This document shows, piece by piece, positions 13,340 through 21,561 of a DNA stretch of 34,977 bases. A model generated the notes under the pieces. The model did no database searches and was not told the DNA's origin. It saw only the letters and a program-made list of their open reading frames with translations. Within the stretch, counting starts at the first letter, position 1, and the number at the start of each line of letters is the position of its first letter. The position numbers and the translations under genes were made by a program. This stretch comes from Pontiellaceae bacterium (lineage in GTDB: Bacteria; Verrucomicrobiota; Kiritimatiellia; Kiritimatiellales; Pontiellaceae): contig JAFGVP010000162.1 of NCBI GenBank assembly GCA_016937945.1, positions 1 through 34,977 on the forward strand, read 5' to 3'.

Positions 13340-13590
13340 AATCTCTCTCTATTTCATTCCCAGCAGTTCAGCCCGACGAAAACGCATCATATCCTGCTGC
13401 GCCATTTAATGGAGCTCAAAACTAATGCGGAATCGGATTCAGAATCGTCTCAACGGATTCAGAAAAATTCTATCGGTCGCTTCACACAGGAATATGTACT
13501 CAATCGTCAAAGACCCGTCTCCGGCAATTCATTTTGCGACACTCATTTTGTGTTGCAGGGTGTTCGGATAAATCCTATTGCTCTTTTTTC
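13340..13590. promoter_or_regulatory. Divergent control region between the GH28/GH32 operon and the ECF/kinase pair
   Basis: 251 bases that must carry promoters for both directions. On the minus side TATGAT, a -10-like hexamer, lies about 40 bases before the GH28/GH32 start, with the 11-bp palindrome CCATT-T-AATGG (13402-13412) just upstream of it. In the middle are overlapping GAATC/GATTC dyads and two exact 11-bp direct repeats (13434-13464). On the plus side no Shine-Dalgarno sequence precedes the ECF ATG. Promoter assignments are tentative. Confidence 0.45.
13434..13464. repeat. Two exact direct repeats CGGATTCAGAA, 20-bp period
   Basis: CGGATTCAGAA occurs at 13434-13444 and 13454-13464, exactly two helical turns apart. 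The first copy is embedded in back-to-back dyads GAATC-G-GATTC and GATTC-A-GAATC (13430-13446). Same-face spacing in a divergent promoter region suggests a tandem activator or repressor site. Confidence 0.55.
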
Positions 13591-14160
13591 ATGAGCGATT
13601 TTACCCAGATATTGAACTCTGCGGCCGGCGGAGATGAGACTTCATCGGAAGCCCTGCTGAAACAGGTTTATGACGACCTGCGACGACTTGCACAGGCACG
13701 CATGGCCCGCGAATCGCCCAACCATACCCTGCAGCCCACCGCGCTCGTTCATGAAGTCTGGCTGAGCATGGTCGACAATAATGACCGGACGTGGCAAAAC
13801 CGGGCGTATTTCTTCGGCGCCGCCGCAAAGGCGATGCGCCGGATCCTGATTGATCATGCCCGCGAAAAAGCCACTCAGAAGCATGGCGGCCACTATCAGC
13901 GGATCAATATCGATCAGCTCAACCTGAGCAATCCCATGCCGGACGACCTTGTTCTTCTGGTGGAGGATGCCCTCCGGAAACTGGAGATTGAGCACCCGGA
14001 CCTTGCCCGCATCGTGGTTATGAAATATTACGGAGGCATGACCAATCCCGAAACGGCCGAAGCCATGGGCATCAGCAGGGCCAGCGTCGCCCGCTATTGG
14101 GCAGGCGCCAAGGCTCTCCTGTACAAGTATATCGTCGCAGATCAGGCGAACGAATCCTGA
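13591..14160 (+). CDS. ECF-family RNA polymerase sigma factor
   Basis: A 189-residue sigma factor of the ECF group common in planctomycetes and verrucomicrobia. Region 2 (about 10-90) contains YDDLRRLAQARM, LQPTALVHEVWL and FFGAAAKAMRRILIDHAR. Region 4 (about 125-185) contains a helix-turn-helix (NPETAEAMGISRASVARYWAGA). An in-frame TTG lies 57 bases upstream, but the ATG at 13591 matches the usual family N-terminus (MSDFTQIL). No Shine-Dalgarno sequence is visible, so it may be leaderless or weakly translated. It is followed 20 bases later by a Ser/Thr kinase, the standard pairing in which the kinase is thought to control the sigma factor. It is divergent from the fructan unit and may regulate it; no anti-sigma factor is encoded beside it. 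Confidence 0.92.
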   Translation: MSDFTQILNSAAGGDETSSEALLKQVYDDLRRLAQARMARESPNHTLQPTALVHEVWLSMVDNNDRTWQNRAYFFGAAAKAMRRILIDHAREKATQKHGGHYQRINIDQLNLSNPMPDDLVLLVEDALRKLEIEHPDLARIVVMKYYGGMTNPETAEAMGISRASVARYWAGAKALLYKYIVADQANES

Positions 14161-14180
14161 ATTCATCGAGCAGGTTGTGC

Positions 14181-16403
14181 ATGAAAGATCCCCGGCATAC
14201 TTCCGAAGAACGGTCTGCGCAGGCAAACAGGATCTTCGTGAAATCGCTGGATATTGAATCCGACGAAGCACTGGAAGCATTCCTTGAAGAAGCCTGTCAA
14301 GGCGATGCCGCGCTTCGGCAGGAAGTGGATCTGATTTTCGGTCTTCAGGAAAAAGCCGAACCGCTTTTCGAGGCCGGGACGCCCACCCAAATTACCGCAG
14401 CCGAGATTGTCAATACACTCACGGAAAATGAAGATTTCTTTTCCAACCTGACTTCGTCATTGCCGGATGACGACGAAGTCGGCAAACAGATCGGCCCTTA
14501 CAAACTGCTCCAGAAAATCGGGGAAGGCGGCGTGGGCAACGTCTATCTGGCCGAGCAGTCCAGACCGGTCCGGCGCCAGGTTGCCCTCAAGATCATCAAG
14601 GCGGGCATGGATACCAAGTCCGTCATAACCCGTTTTGAAGCCGAGCGGCAGGCCCTGGCGATGATGGAACATCCACACATCGCGCATGTTCTCAATGCCG
14701 GCGAGACCGATACCGGCCGGCCGTTTTTCGTGATGGAGCTGGTGCATGGTGAAAAAATCACCACTTATTGCGACAAGCATGCCCTGAACATCCGGCAGCG
14801 GCTCGCCCTCTTTATTCAGGTCTGCAGTGCGATCCAGCACGCGCATCTGAAAAGCGTCATTCACCGCGACATCAAACCCTCGAATGTCCTTGTTTCGGAA
14901 ATCGACGGGGTCCCCTGCCCTGTGGTGATCGACTTCGGTATCGCCAAGGTGATCGACGAAAATTTGCTGACCGAAAAGACCTTGCAGACGCTGGTGGATG
15001 CATTCATCGGGACGCCGAGCTATATGAGTCCGGAACAGGCAAACCATTTACAGACTGATATCGACATGCGGAGCGATATCTACAGCCTAGGCGTCCTGCT
15101 GTATGAACTGCTGGTCGGAAACCCTCCGTTCGACCAGAAGCAGCTTATCAGAAACGGCGTTAACGAGATGCGCCACATCTTATCCTTCGTTGATCCGCCC
15201 CGGCCGTCGCTGCGCCTTAAACACTCAAGTCCCGAGACAAGACATCAAATCGGAAAACAATGCAGCATGGATGAAAACCGACTCATCGCCATGCTCTCCG
15301 GCGATCTCGATTGGATTGTCATGAAGGCCATGGCAAAGGACCGGAATCTTCGCTACGAAACTGCGAATACTCTGGCCATGGATATTGAGCACTTCCTGAA
15401 TGACGAACCGGTTGCCGCTCGGCCGCCATCAAGGATTTACCGTCTCAACAAACTGGTGCGTCGCAACAAGGCGGTTTTTGCCCTGATCACGCTTGTTGCC
15501 ATGACAATCAGTATCGGCTTCGGCACCTCCAGCTGGCTGTTCCTGAAAGAGCGGGAAGCGCGCAAGCGGGCCATCATTGCCGAACAGGCCCAGACCGCAC
15601 TTCGGATGCAGGCCGAAGACCGCGAACGCGTTGCTCAGGCGGCCTACCTTCTTGGTCAGAACAAGATCTCTGAAGCCGACCAAATGGTGGATGCTGTCGC
15701 AACATTGACCCCCTCGCTGGAAGCCGAATCCGTTTTGCGCACGCTCGGAGAATGGCACGCATTAAACGGTCGATGGGAACTCGCGGCAAAACGGTTCAGG
15801 CTGCTGCTGAAAGTGGATATCAAGGACGAATCATGGACCATCACGGACGACCTCTTAATGGCCGGACCGATCATGATCGAACGAGGGGATCGCGAAGGTT
15901 ATGAGGAATTCCGCCGGGCGGCGCTTTTACGTTATCAGGACACAGATGATCCCGTTTTTGCAGAGCGCACGATGAAAATCTGTCTGTTGCTGCCCGCAGA
16001 TGAAGAGATCATGAACCAGTTAAGGGCCTTTGTGCCTATTGCAAATCAGGATACACAAAGGAACATATTAGACAGCATGACCTCCTGGCGATGCAGCTCG
16101 CTGGCCATGATGGCGTACCGGGATAACCAGTTCGAAGACGCTATCGACTGGTGCGAGCACAGCCGCAACTTCCGGGAATCGATCCCCGCCCGCAACGCGC
16201 TTGCCGATGTGGTCCAGGCCATGGCTCATTACAAAATGGGCGAAGAGGATGCAGCAAAGCAACATCTGGCAGCCGGACGTTCAACCATTGAAGACCAACT
16301 CGGATCAGGCCTGCAGATGGGGGCGCCGGGAAAAGGCCTTTGGTATGACTGGCTCCATGCCCGCATTCTCCTGCGGGAAGCACAGGCCCTGATAGCGCCC
16401 TAG
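14181..16403 (+). CDS. Membrane-anchored Ser/Thr protein kinase with C-terminal TPR-like region
   Basis: A 741-residue PknB-type kinase. After a ~100-residue N-terminal region comes the kinase fold: glycine loop GEGGVGNVY, lysine K137 (VALKII), HRD aspartate D230 (HRDIKPSNV), DFG aspartate D251 and the activation segment GTPSYMSPEQ. All catalytic residues are present. A single transmembrane helix follows at about 431-454, then some 285 residues of helical, TPR-like sequence (AAYLLGQNKISEADQMV, LGEWHALNGRWELAAKRF). This places kinase and sensor parts on opposite sides of the membrane. The frame is open further upstream into the sigma gene, but the ATG at 14181, with GAGCAGG before it, gives the expected 20-base gap. 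It probably phosphorylates or otherwise controls the adjacent ECF sigma factor; the signal is unknown. Confidence 0.92.
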   Translation: MKDPRHTSEERSAQANRIFVKSLDIESDEALEAFLEEACQGDAALRQEVDLIFGLQEKAEPLFEAGTPTQITAAEIVNTLTENEDFFSNLTSSLPDDDEVGKQIGPYKLLQKIGEGGVGNVYLAEQSRPVRRQVALKIIKAGMDTKSVITRFEAERQALAMMEHPHIAHVLNAGETDTGRPFFVMELVHGEKITTYCDKHALNIRQRLALFIQVCSAIQHAHLKSVIHRDIKPSNVLVSEIDGVPCPVVIDFGIAKVIDENLLTEKTLQTLVDAFIGTPSYMSPEQANHLQTDIDMRSDIYSLGVLLYELLVGNPPFDQKQLIRNGVNEMRHILSFVDPPRPSLRLKHSSPETRHQIGKQCSMDENRLIAMLSGDLDWIVMKAMAKDRNLRYETANTLAMDIEHFLNDEPVAARPPSRIYRLNKLVRRNKAVFALITLVAMTISIGFGTSSWLFLKEREARKRAIIAEQAQTALRMQAEDRERVAQAAYLLGQNKISEADQMVDAVATLTPSLEAESVLRTLGEWHALNGRWELAAKRFRLLLKVDIKDESWTITDDLLMAGPIMIERGDREGYEEFRRAALLRYQDTDDPVFAERTMKICLLLPADEEIMNQLRAFVPIANQDTQRNILDSMTSWRCSSLAMMAYRDNQFEDAIDWCEHSRNFRESIPARNALADVVQAMAHYKMGEEDAAKQHLAAGRSTIEDQLGSGLQMGAPGKGLWYDWLHARILLREAQALIAP

Positions 16404-16417
16404 TAAATCGCTTTACT
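16402..16417. terminator. Small hairpin spanning two convergent stop codons
   Basis: AGTAAA-TCGC-TTTACT is a perfect 6-bp stem that overlaps the stop codons of the kinase gene (+) and the GH99-like gene (-), which end only 9 bases apart. No T-run follows on either strand, so any terminator role, possibly bidirectional, is weak. Confidence 0.3.
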
Positions 16418-17807
16418 GATCGCTCTCTGCAGTCTCCCCGTATTCCCGGGCGGAAAACCGAAGGATGGCGTCCGGATTCGGCCGGACATCCGGGAATGTG
16501 ACAGCTTCGCCCCGGAGTAGACGACCGGCAAGACCGGACAACCGCAGATAGTGGTCGGAAGGGTATCCTTCGTAGGTCAGGAAGCGCCCTTCCGGCGGAT
16601 GATTCGTGCACTTAAAAATGGCCGTTCCCTCGTCGACTTCGTCAAACATGGCCACATAAGCCATGTCCATTCCATAGCGCTTTACCCCCTCGATCTGATG
16701 CCAGAAAAAACGGCCGCCCAGCCGGGGAATTGCATTGAGTCGGGCCTGCCCGCCCTGCAGGTTGGTCCAGCTGAAACCGGGAAAGACGACGGCATAATAA
16801 TCCTTGCCATTCGCTTTGCAGAAATCCAGATCGGCGGGCCAGAAGCGCTCAAAATGCTGCGTTGCTTTTTCGGGGGAATCGTAGCGGCCGACATTCCACG
16901 GACTGATGATCTGTGCATATTGACGAAGCAGGCGCATCCGGTCATCCGTCCAGCTCACCCAGTCGTTGGGAACGCCCAGCATGATGGTGCAGGCGCCGTT
17001 TTCCGGACGCTTCAAAAACCGGAACAGCCGTTCGGCCGCCTCGGCATTAAAAGTCCGGTGACCAAATCCGTAGCCCCACAAGCTGATAACCGGATGCCCG
17101 CCGTGGCGCTGATAAGCCGGTGTTGTCGTCAGCTTCATCTCTTTCATCAGGCGGGTCCAGTCGGCGATGACGGCATCCACCGCCCGTTCATCAAAATCCG
17201 TATCATACATGACCGCAAACGTCCGGCCATAGCGGTTAGCCCCTTCACGACAGTGGCTCAGTACCGCGCAGGTGCGCTGATAGTCCCAGTTGTCCTGCCG
17301 GCTGATGCAGCTTGTAAAACGCTGAACAAACACGCCGTCGATGCTGTACTCCTGCATCCACTTAAAATGACGGAGCACCGTTTTCCGGACGGTCGAGCTG
17401 AATACAGGAGCGAGGTCGCCGTCGGTATAGCGGTAGTTCGTAAAAAAGGTTTCATCCGGATCAAGCTCACGCATATCCGGCCAAAGATCCACCGAACAGC
17501 GAGGCGGTTCCCGGTCGACTCCTCCCCAATGGACATAGCCCGGGGCATAACCATCGCCTCGCGCCATGAACCATCCCTGATAACCGCACATCACCTTTCC
17601 GTGCAGGCTCACGTTGTCCACGGCCCGAACAACGGGACCGCTGTAAGGAGCGAGCGACTCGGACAACGGCATCGCCTGATGCACAAAAGATGAAGAATCC
17701 TCCGCGACGGATCTGCCGGAAAAACAGCAGACCGCAATAAAAACCGGGAATGAAAGACGAAGGCATTTCATACCGGCGGAACGTATATGGACGGATCCAA
17801 TATTCAT
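16413..17807 (-). CDS. Secreted GH99/GH71-like glycoside hydrolase
   Basis: A 464-residue exported enzyme of the GH71/99-like group, often annotated as xylosidase/arabinosidase. Characterised GH99 members are endo-alpha-1,2-mannosidases/mannanases. Visible landmarks are GKVMCGYQGWF near the N-terminus, DGVFVQRF, YDTDF, HPVISLWGYGF and the C-terminal FDEVDEGT, in which E390 and E393 keep the E-x-x-E spacing of the GH99 catalytic pair. A GTG immediately precedes the ATG at 17807; either works with AAGGG upstream. The signal peptide has a long n-region (hydrophobic core at about 16-30); an inner ATG at 17771 would give a shorter one but lacks a ribosome site. It is the last gene of the six-gene unit, 99 bases after the SASA esterase. 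The substrate is not determinable. Confidence 0.82.
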   Translation of the reverse strand: MNIGSVHIRSAGMKCLRLSFPVFIAVCCFSGRSVAEDSSSFVHQAMPLSESLAPYSGPVVRAVDNVSLHGKVMCGYQGWFMARGDGYAPGYVHWGGVDREPPRCSVDLWPDMRELDPDETFFTNYRYTDGDLAPVFSSTVRKTVLRHFKWMQEYSIDGVFVQRFTSCISRQDNWDYQRTCAVLSHCREGANRYGRTFAVMYDTDFDERAVDAVIADWTRLMKEMKLTTTPAYQRHGGHPVISLWGYGFGHRTFNAEAAERLFRFLKRPENGACTIMLGVPNDWVSWTDDRMRLLRQYAQIISPWNVGRYDSPEKATQHFERFWPADLDFCKANGKDYYAVVFPGFSWTNLQGGQARLNAIPRLGGRFFWHQIEGVKRYGMDMAYVAMFDEVDEGTAIFKCTNHPPEGRFLTYEGYPSDHYLRLSGLAGRLLRGEAVTFPDVRPNPDAILRFSAREYGETAESDQ

Positions 17808-17906
17808 CACCTATCCCTTCCGTTCTGCCACCCTGTCGGCGGCAAAGAGAACCGGGATTCTACCTGAACAGAGGAATGATCGCAACGGGAAGCGTAAGAA
17901 TGTCTT

Positions 17907-18695
17907 CTATGGTTTCTTCTGCAACTTCAGCATGGCCTCTGCATACCGCCGACCGAGAAGCAGCATGCTTTCCGTATCAAAGTGCCACCGGTCCATCGCC
18001 TTCAGATCTTCCGAGCCGGCAACCCCGGAGAACGGCACCGTTTCGGGAAGTTTTGCAATCTGATCATTGATGGCCGGCACCCCGTTAATCTGTCCGGCAA
18101 CGAAGGGAAGCCGAGGCATCTTCAGATCCTTTCGCAAATCCGAAACCAGCTGCTGCAGGTTGCTCAGATACGCTTCCGGATGTTCGCTATCGCCCTCTCC
18201 CTGATGCCAGAGAATGCCGCAGAGTGTCCCGCTTTTCTGTGCCTCCTTTGCGCGCCGGAGTGCCTCCTTGTAATACGGCGTTCCCCGTTTCCACTCTCCA
18301 ATACCTGTTCCGCCGCGGGCATTGACCACGAGTCCGATGGCCCGATCGGGATTATGCTTCCGCATCTCGATCGCAAAGGCATAGCCCGGATTCATTTTCT
18401 GCATGCCCAGATCTTTCCGGATGGTTGAATAGCGATTGAGCGGATTCCGGGCCGGCTCCCATTCCGCCTTATCGGTAAACAGATATGCTCCCTCAACCGG
18501 TCCGGCCTGTTCTTCCGCAAACGGAGCCCGCCCCGCCATGTTTGACTGACCGATCAGGAGATAAACCTGAAGCTTATCTTTCGGCCCGGTGTATTTGTCC
18601 GGCGCACTTTCCTGCGCCGGCGCCGGCACAGCCAGCAGGCCGACAATACCCAGAATGAATATACGTTTCGCGGCTTTTGATAATCGATTCTTCAT
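17907..18695 (-). CDS. Secreted SASA-family carbohydrate acetylesterase
   Basis: A 262-residue SGNH-fold esterase of the sialate O-acetylesterase (SASA, CE6-like) family, which removes O-acetyl groups from glycans. The signal peptide spans about 1-27 (PAPAQ). Catalytic elements are GQSNMAG with serine S51, the conserved WHQGEGD and D235-x-x-H238 (DRWHFD). The start at 18695 is preferred over upstream in-frame starts because GAGGG lies ten bases before it and the signal peptide begins there. It is 19 bases after the GH63-like gene and clearly in the same transcript. It probably strips acetyl groups from the plant or algal polysaccharide the neighbouring enzymes cut, such as acetyl-xylan; the name should not be read as proof of a sialic acid substrate. 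Confidence 0.9.
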   Translation of the reverse strand: MKNRLSKAAKRIFILGIVGLLAVPAPAQESAPDKYTGPKDKLQVYLLIGQSNMAGRAPFAEEQAGPVEGAYLFTDKAEWEPARNPLNRYSTIRKDLGMQKMNPGYAFAIEMRKHNPDRAIGLVVNARGGTGIGEWKRGTPYYKEALRRAKEAQKSGTLCGILWHQGEGDSEHPEAYLSNLQQLVSDLRKDLKMPRLPFVAGQINGVPAINDQIAKLPETVPFSGVAGSEDLKAMDRWHFDTESMLLLGRRYAEAMLKLQKKP

Positions 18696-18714
18696 TGCTT
18701 TACCCTCTGTTTCT

Positions 18715-21510
18715 TTATCGCGATATCTCCAATGTTCCGGAAGCATTGTGCGCCGGAATGGAGATGTTAAGCACACCGTCGGCAATCTGTTTCGACGCAA
18801 TGTCTTTGCCGTTCCACCGGACCGTATAGGAGAATGCCGGATTCATGCAGGCGACCACCGCGATCGTATCCCGCCCGTTGCCGGCGGGATAGAATTTAAG
18901 ATCCGCGACCATGTGCGAGTTGTCGTCCGAAACCTCCTGTCGGGTAATCCATCCATCAAACCCGGTCGTCAGCGAGCCGGGCCGGCAATAGGCACGATAC
19001 CACTTGAGCACCGGCGAAGAGAGCGCACCGAACTGGTGCCAACCGGCGCCGCGCCCGGTTTCAATCACGAAATGTTCCTTGCAGTTATACGAGGCTTCCA
19101 CTTCGGTTTTCCAGAGATCCAGCGCACGTTCGGCCACCTGCCACGCAAATTCGCCTTCGCCCAGATCGAGCAGCGATTTCCAGAAGAACCATTGATGCGG
19201 CATCCAGACCGTTCCGTTCCAATAGCCGTCATTGCGATAATACGGCGCCGACTGATCCACCGCGCTCAAACCGATACGGCTCCAGATTTGATCCGGCGAT
19301 TCCAGATGCGCCAGCATCCGTTCAGTCTGCTCCGGCGTTCCGACCCCGGCAACCAGCGGATAGATTCCGTCCATCCCCATGTTATAATTCACGCCGTTGC
19401 CGTCCCGCAGAATACCGGAAGGCTTCCCATCGGTGTCGTGCTGTACATAACCGAAATAGCCGGACGCCTCGTCCCACGAATATTTTTCAAGGGCTTCGGT
19501 CAGTTCGGCAATGTCTTCCCGATAAACCTTCACATCGTCTGCTTTATCGAGTTCGGCCGCCGCCAGCAGCATGATTTTGGCAATCCGGATGGCCTGCGCG
19601 GAATTCACCACCGGCGCCGTTCGTCCGGCCAACCGCTTGTCATGCGTGTGCTTCTGTGCCGGATAGTCATCCCAGCCGCCGGAGTTATAGAAATAGTCAA
19701 AACTGCTCAACAACCCGGAATCAAATTTATCCATGCTAGAGCTTCCCAACCGGCCCACGAAAAATTCATAATACTGCTTCAGCCGCGGATAGTAGAATGC
19801 CAGAAATTCGCGCGACTGCGTCCGGTTCCAGAGCTCAAGAAACAGATAGTGCTGCACCGGAACCATGCTGCCATGATGGATAAACGCCGACTGCGCACCC
19901 GGCTCGGTGACATAGGCATTCAGGCATTCCAGCGCCCGCTGCAGATCCAGCTCGGCCAAGCCCAATCCGATAAAACCGGAATCCCAGGTATAGAGGCAGT
20001 CCCACCAGCGACCGGGCGCATAATGGCGGATATAGCTGTGCTGCGTATAGACCGGATAAACCACATTGGTCAGCAGCGTGGCCGCCATGCGCTTCTGACT
20101 GAACGCATACGACTCGCCGGAAGGAACCGTTGCCGAACTCGACAGGTGCCCGCGTGCCGCATGATAGATTTTCTCGCACGCCTGACCGGAAAGATCCTGT
20201 GATTTGATCCGCTGCTCCACGTCCGATTTTGAACCGACAAAGACGGCGGCATATATTATCTTCTTCGACTGCGGAGCCACATCGATCGGCCGCATGAAGA
20301 TATTGGAAAAATGTCCTGCCCCGTCTCCGTTAAACCGGTTGCTGACGTGATCATGAATCTTTTCCGCAAACAAAAGATCCAGATCCCGGCAAAAGAAACG
20401 GCGCACCTGAACCTGCTCCGCACTCCAGACCAGTCCGTAATACAGATCGGTGTCCTTGTATTTCAGAATCAGGCTGTTGGATTTCGGGCCTTTGATGGCT
20501 TCCGGCTCATAGTCCCAGCGCTGCGTTTTAAATTCCACCTGTCCGACAGCAGATTCTGAAACCACGGCAAACCCGTCGAGATCAATCCCGTCGCCGCCCT
20601 TTGCGGTCAACGTCCAGGTGTAGGTGCCGGCCGGCAGCGTTTTCACCGGCACATCCTTGAGCTGCAACTCGCCGTTTCCTGAAAACAGGATGGTGCGATT
20701 TCCCGAACCGCCCAGCTCCAGCGTGGTTTTCCGGTTTTTTCCCATACGATAGCGGAACAGCAGATGCGCATCGGTGACGGTACGGTCAAGGCGGAATGAA
20801 TAGGTCACGGTATCCCCTTCGTGACTGCCGAAGCCGCTCCCGAGGCCGGCACCATCGACAAAGTCATTCACACGGATCTCTCCGCGCATCTTTCCGTCAT
20901 ACACCAGATCATCTTTCGGACCGCTCTGTGCAAAGTGCATCTCGTCATACTTCAGCGCGTCGATCCAGACGGCCCTTTCGGGCAGCGTCACCCGGCCCGG
21001 ACAAATCGGATCCTTCGGCGCATACGGACGAATGGACGGGAAACTCATGCTGGCCATCATATGCAGCACAAGGCTCTGCGGCAGCTCGGTCTGGTTGACC
21101 AGTTCGGCACGTACCAGCCTCGACTTCGCATCAATCTCGGAATACGAAATATCGGCATACACCCGGTCCTTCCATTCAAGCTCATGCCGGAAGCTGAAAT
21201 ATGAAAGGTCCGGTGCCGCCTCCCACGGATGATATCCCGACTCAAACATGACGTTGGGAACGCGCGTCTGGCCCCGGTAGAATCCGGGGAAAACACTTAG
21301 GTCAAACCGCAGGCCGGACGCGGGATCGGGAAGATGGGAAATGCCGATATAGCGTTTGGTATAAGGCCCCCAGTTCGGCAGTGTCATGTCATGCTGCCCC
21401 GCCACCTTGCCGATCCACGCTGGATCAAAACGCTCTTCAGCCGACACCGGAAAACAAACCGGCATCAACAGAACAGAACCAATCACTATCCATTTTTCAC
21501 TGAAGTGCAT
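18715..21510 (-). CDS. Secreted GH63-like (alpha/alpha)6-barrel glycoside hydrolase with inserted beta-sandwich
   Basis: A 931-residue exported inverting-type hydrolase. The N-terminal beta domain (25-345) is interrupted at about 190-322 by a CBM6/35-like sandwich (HLLFRYRMG, AGTYTWTLTAKG, DGIDLDGFAVV). The helical barrel (about 440-850) carries GH63/MGH1 landmarks: WWDCLYTWDSGF, GGWDDYP with general-acid candidates D614/D615, YNMGMDGIYPL, YWNGTVWMPHQWF and KEHFVIETG with base candidate E812. The last ~70 residues form a beta domain. The start at 21510 is chosen because AAAGGA lies seven bases upstream; a TTG six codons earlier would overlap that site. The signal peptide is MHFSEKWIVIGSVLLMPVCFPVSA. 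Known relatives cleave alpha-glucosides, mannosylglycerate and similar bonds; the substrate here is unknown. Confidence 0.86.
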   Translation of the reverse strand: MHFSEKWIVIGSVLLMPVCFPVSAEERFDPAWIGKVAGQHDMTLPNWGPYTKRYIGISHLPDPASGLRFDLSVFPGFYRGQTRVPNVMFESGYHPWEAAPDLSYFSFRHELEWKDRVYADISYSEIDAKSRLVRAELVNQTELPQSLVLHMMASMSFPSIRPYAPKDPICPGRVTLPERAVWIDALKYDEMHFAQSGPKDDLVYDGKMRGEIRVNDFVDGAGLGSGFGSHEGDTVTYSFRLDRTVTDAHLLFRYRMGKNRKTTLELGGSGNRTILFSGNGELQLKDVPVKTLPAGTYTWTLTAKGGDGIDLDGFAVVSESAVGQVEFKTQRWDYEPEAIKGPKSNSLILKYKDTDLYYGLVWSAEQVQVRRFFCRDLDLLFAEKIHDHVSNRFNGDGAGHFSNIFMRPIDVAPQSKKIIYAAVFVGSKSDVEQRIKSQDLSGQACEKIYHAARGHLSSSATVPSGESYAFSQKRMAATLLTNVVYPVYTQHSYIRHYAPGRWWDCLYTWDSGFIGLGLAELDLQRALECLNAYVTEPGAQSAFIHHGSMVPVQHYLFLELWNRTQSREFLAFYYPRLKQYYEFFVGRLGSSSMDKFDSGLLSSFDYFYNSGGWDDYPAQKHTHDKRLAGRTAPVVNSAQAIRIAKIMLLAAAELDKADDVKVYREDIAELTEALEKYSWDEASGYFGYVQHDTDGKPSGILRDGNGVNYNMGMDGIYPLVAGVGTPEQTERMLAHLESPDQIWSRIGLSAVDQSAPYYRNDGYWNGTVWMPHQWFFWKSLLDLGEGEFAWQVAERALDLWKTEVEASYNCKEHFVIETGRGAGWHQFGALSSPVLKWYRAYCRPGSLTTGFDGWITRQEVSDDNSHMVADLKFYPAGNGRDTIAVVACMNPAFSYTVRWNGKDIASKQIADGVLNISIPAHNASGTLEISR

Positions 21511-21561
21511 TCCTAAATCCTTTCCCAAAAATCACCCGGCGGTTTCCCGCAATAAAACGTA

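Noticed and set aside
13534..13590. TTG start 19 codons upstream for the ECF sigma factor
   Set aside because: The added residues (rich in cysteine and serine) do not resemble family N-termini, while the ATG at 13591 does.
13334..13594. Possible 86-residue plus-strand protein ahead of the ECF gene
   Set aside because: It overlaps the start of the GH28/GH32 gene and the divergent control region and has no ribosome site or family features.
16413..17807. Lipoprotein signal in the GH99-like protein (AVCC)
   Set aside because: The residues before the cysteines do not fit a lipobox; an ordinary signal peptide is more likely.
18589..20202. Plus-strand open frame (537 codons) opposite the SASA and GH63-like genes
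   Set aside because: It crosses the boundary of two real minus-strand genes, and its translation has no family features.
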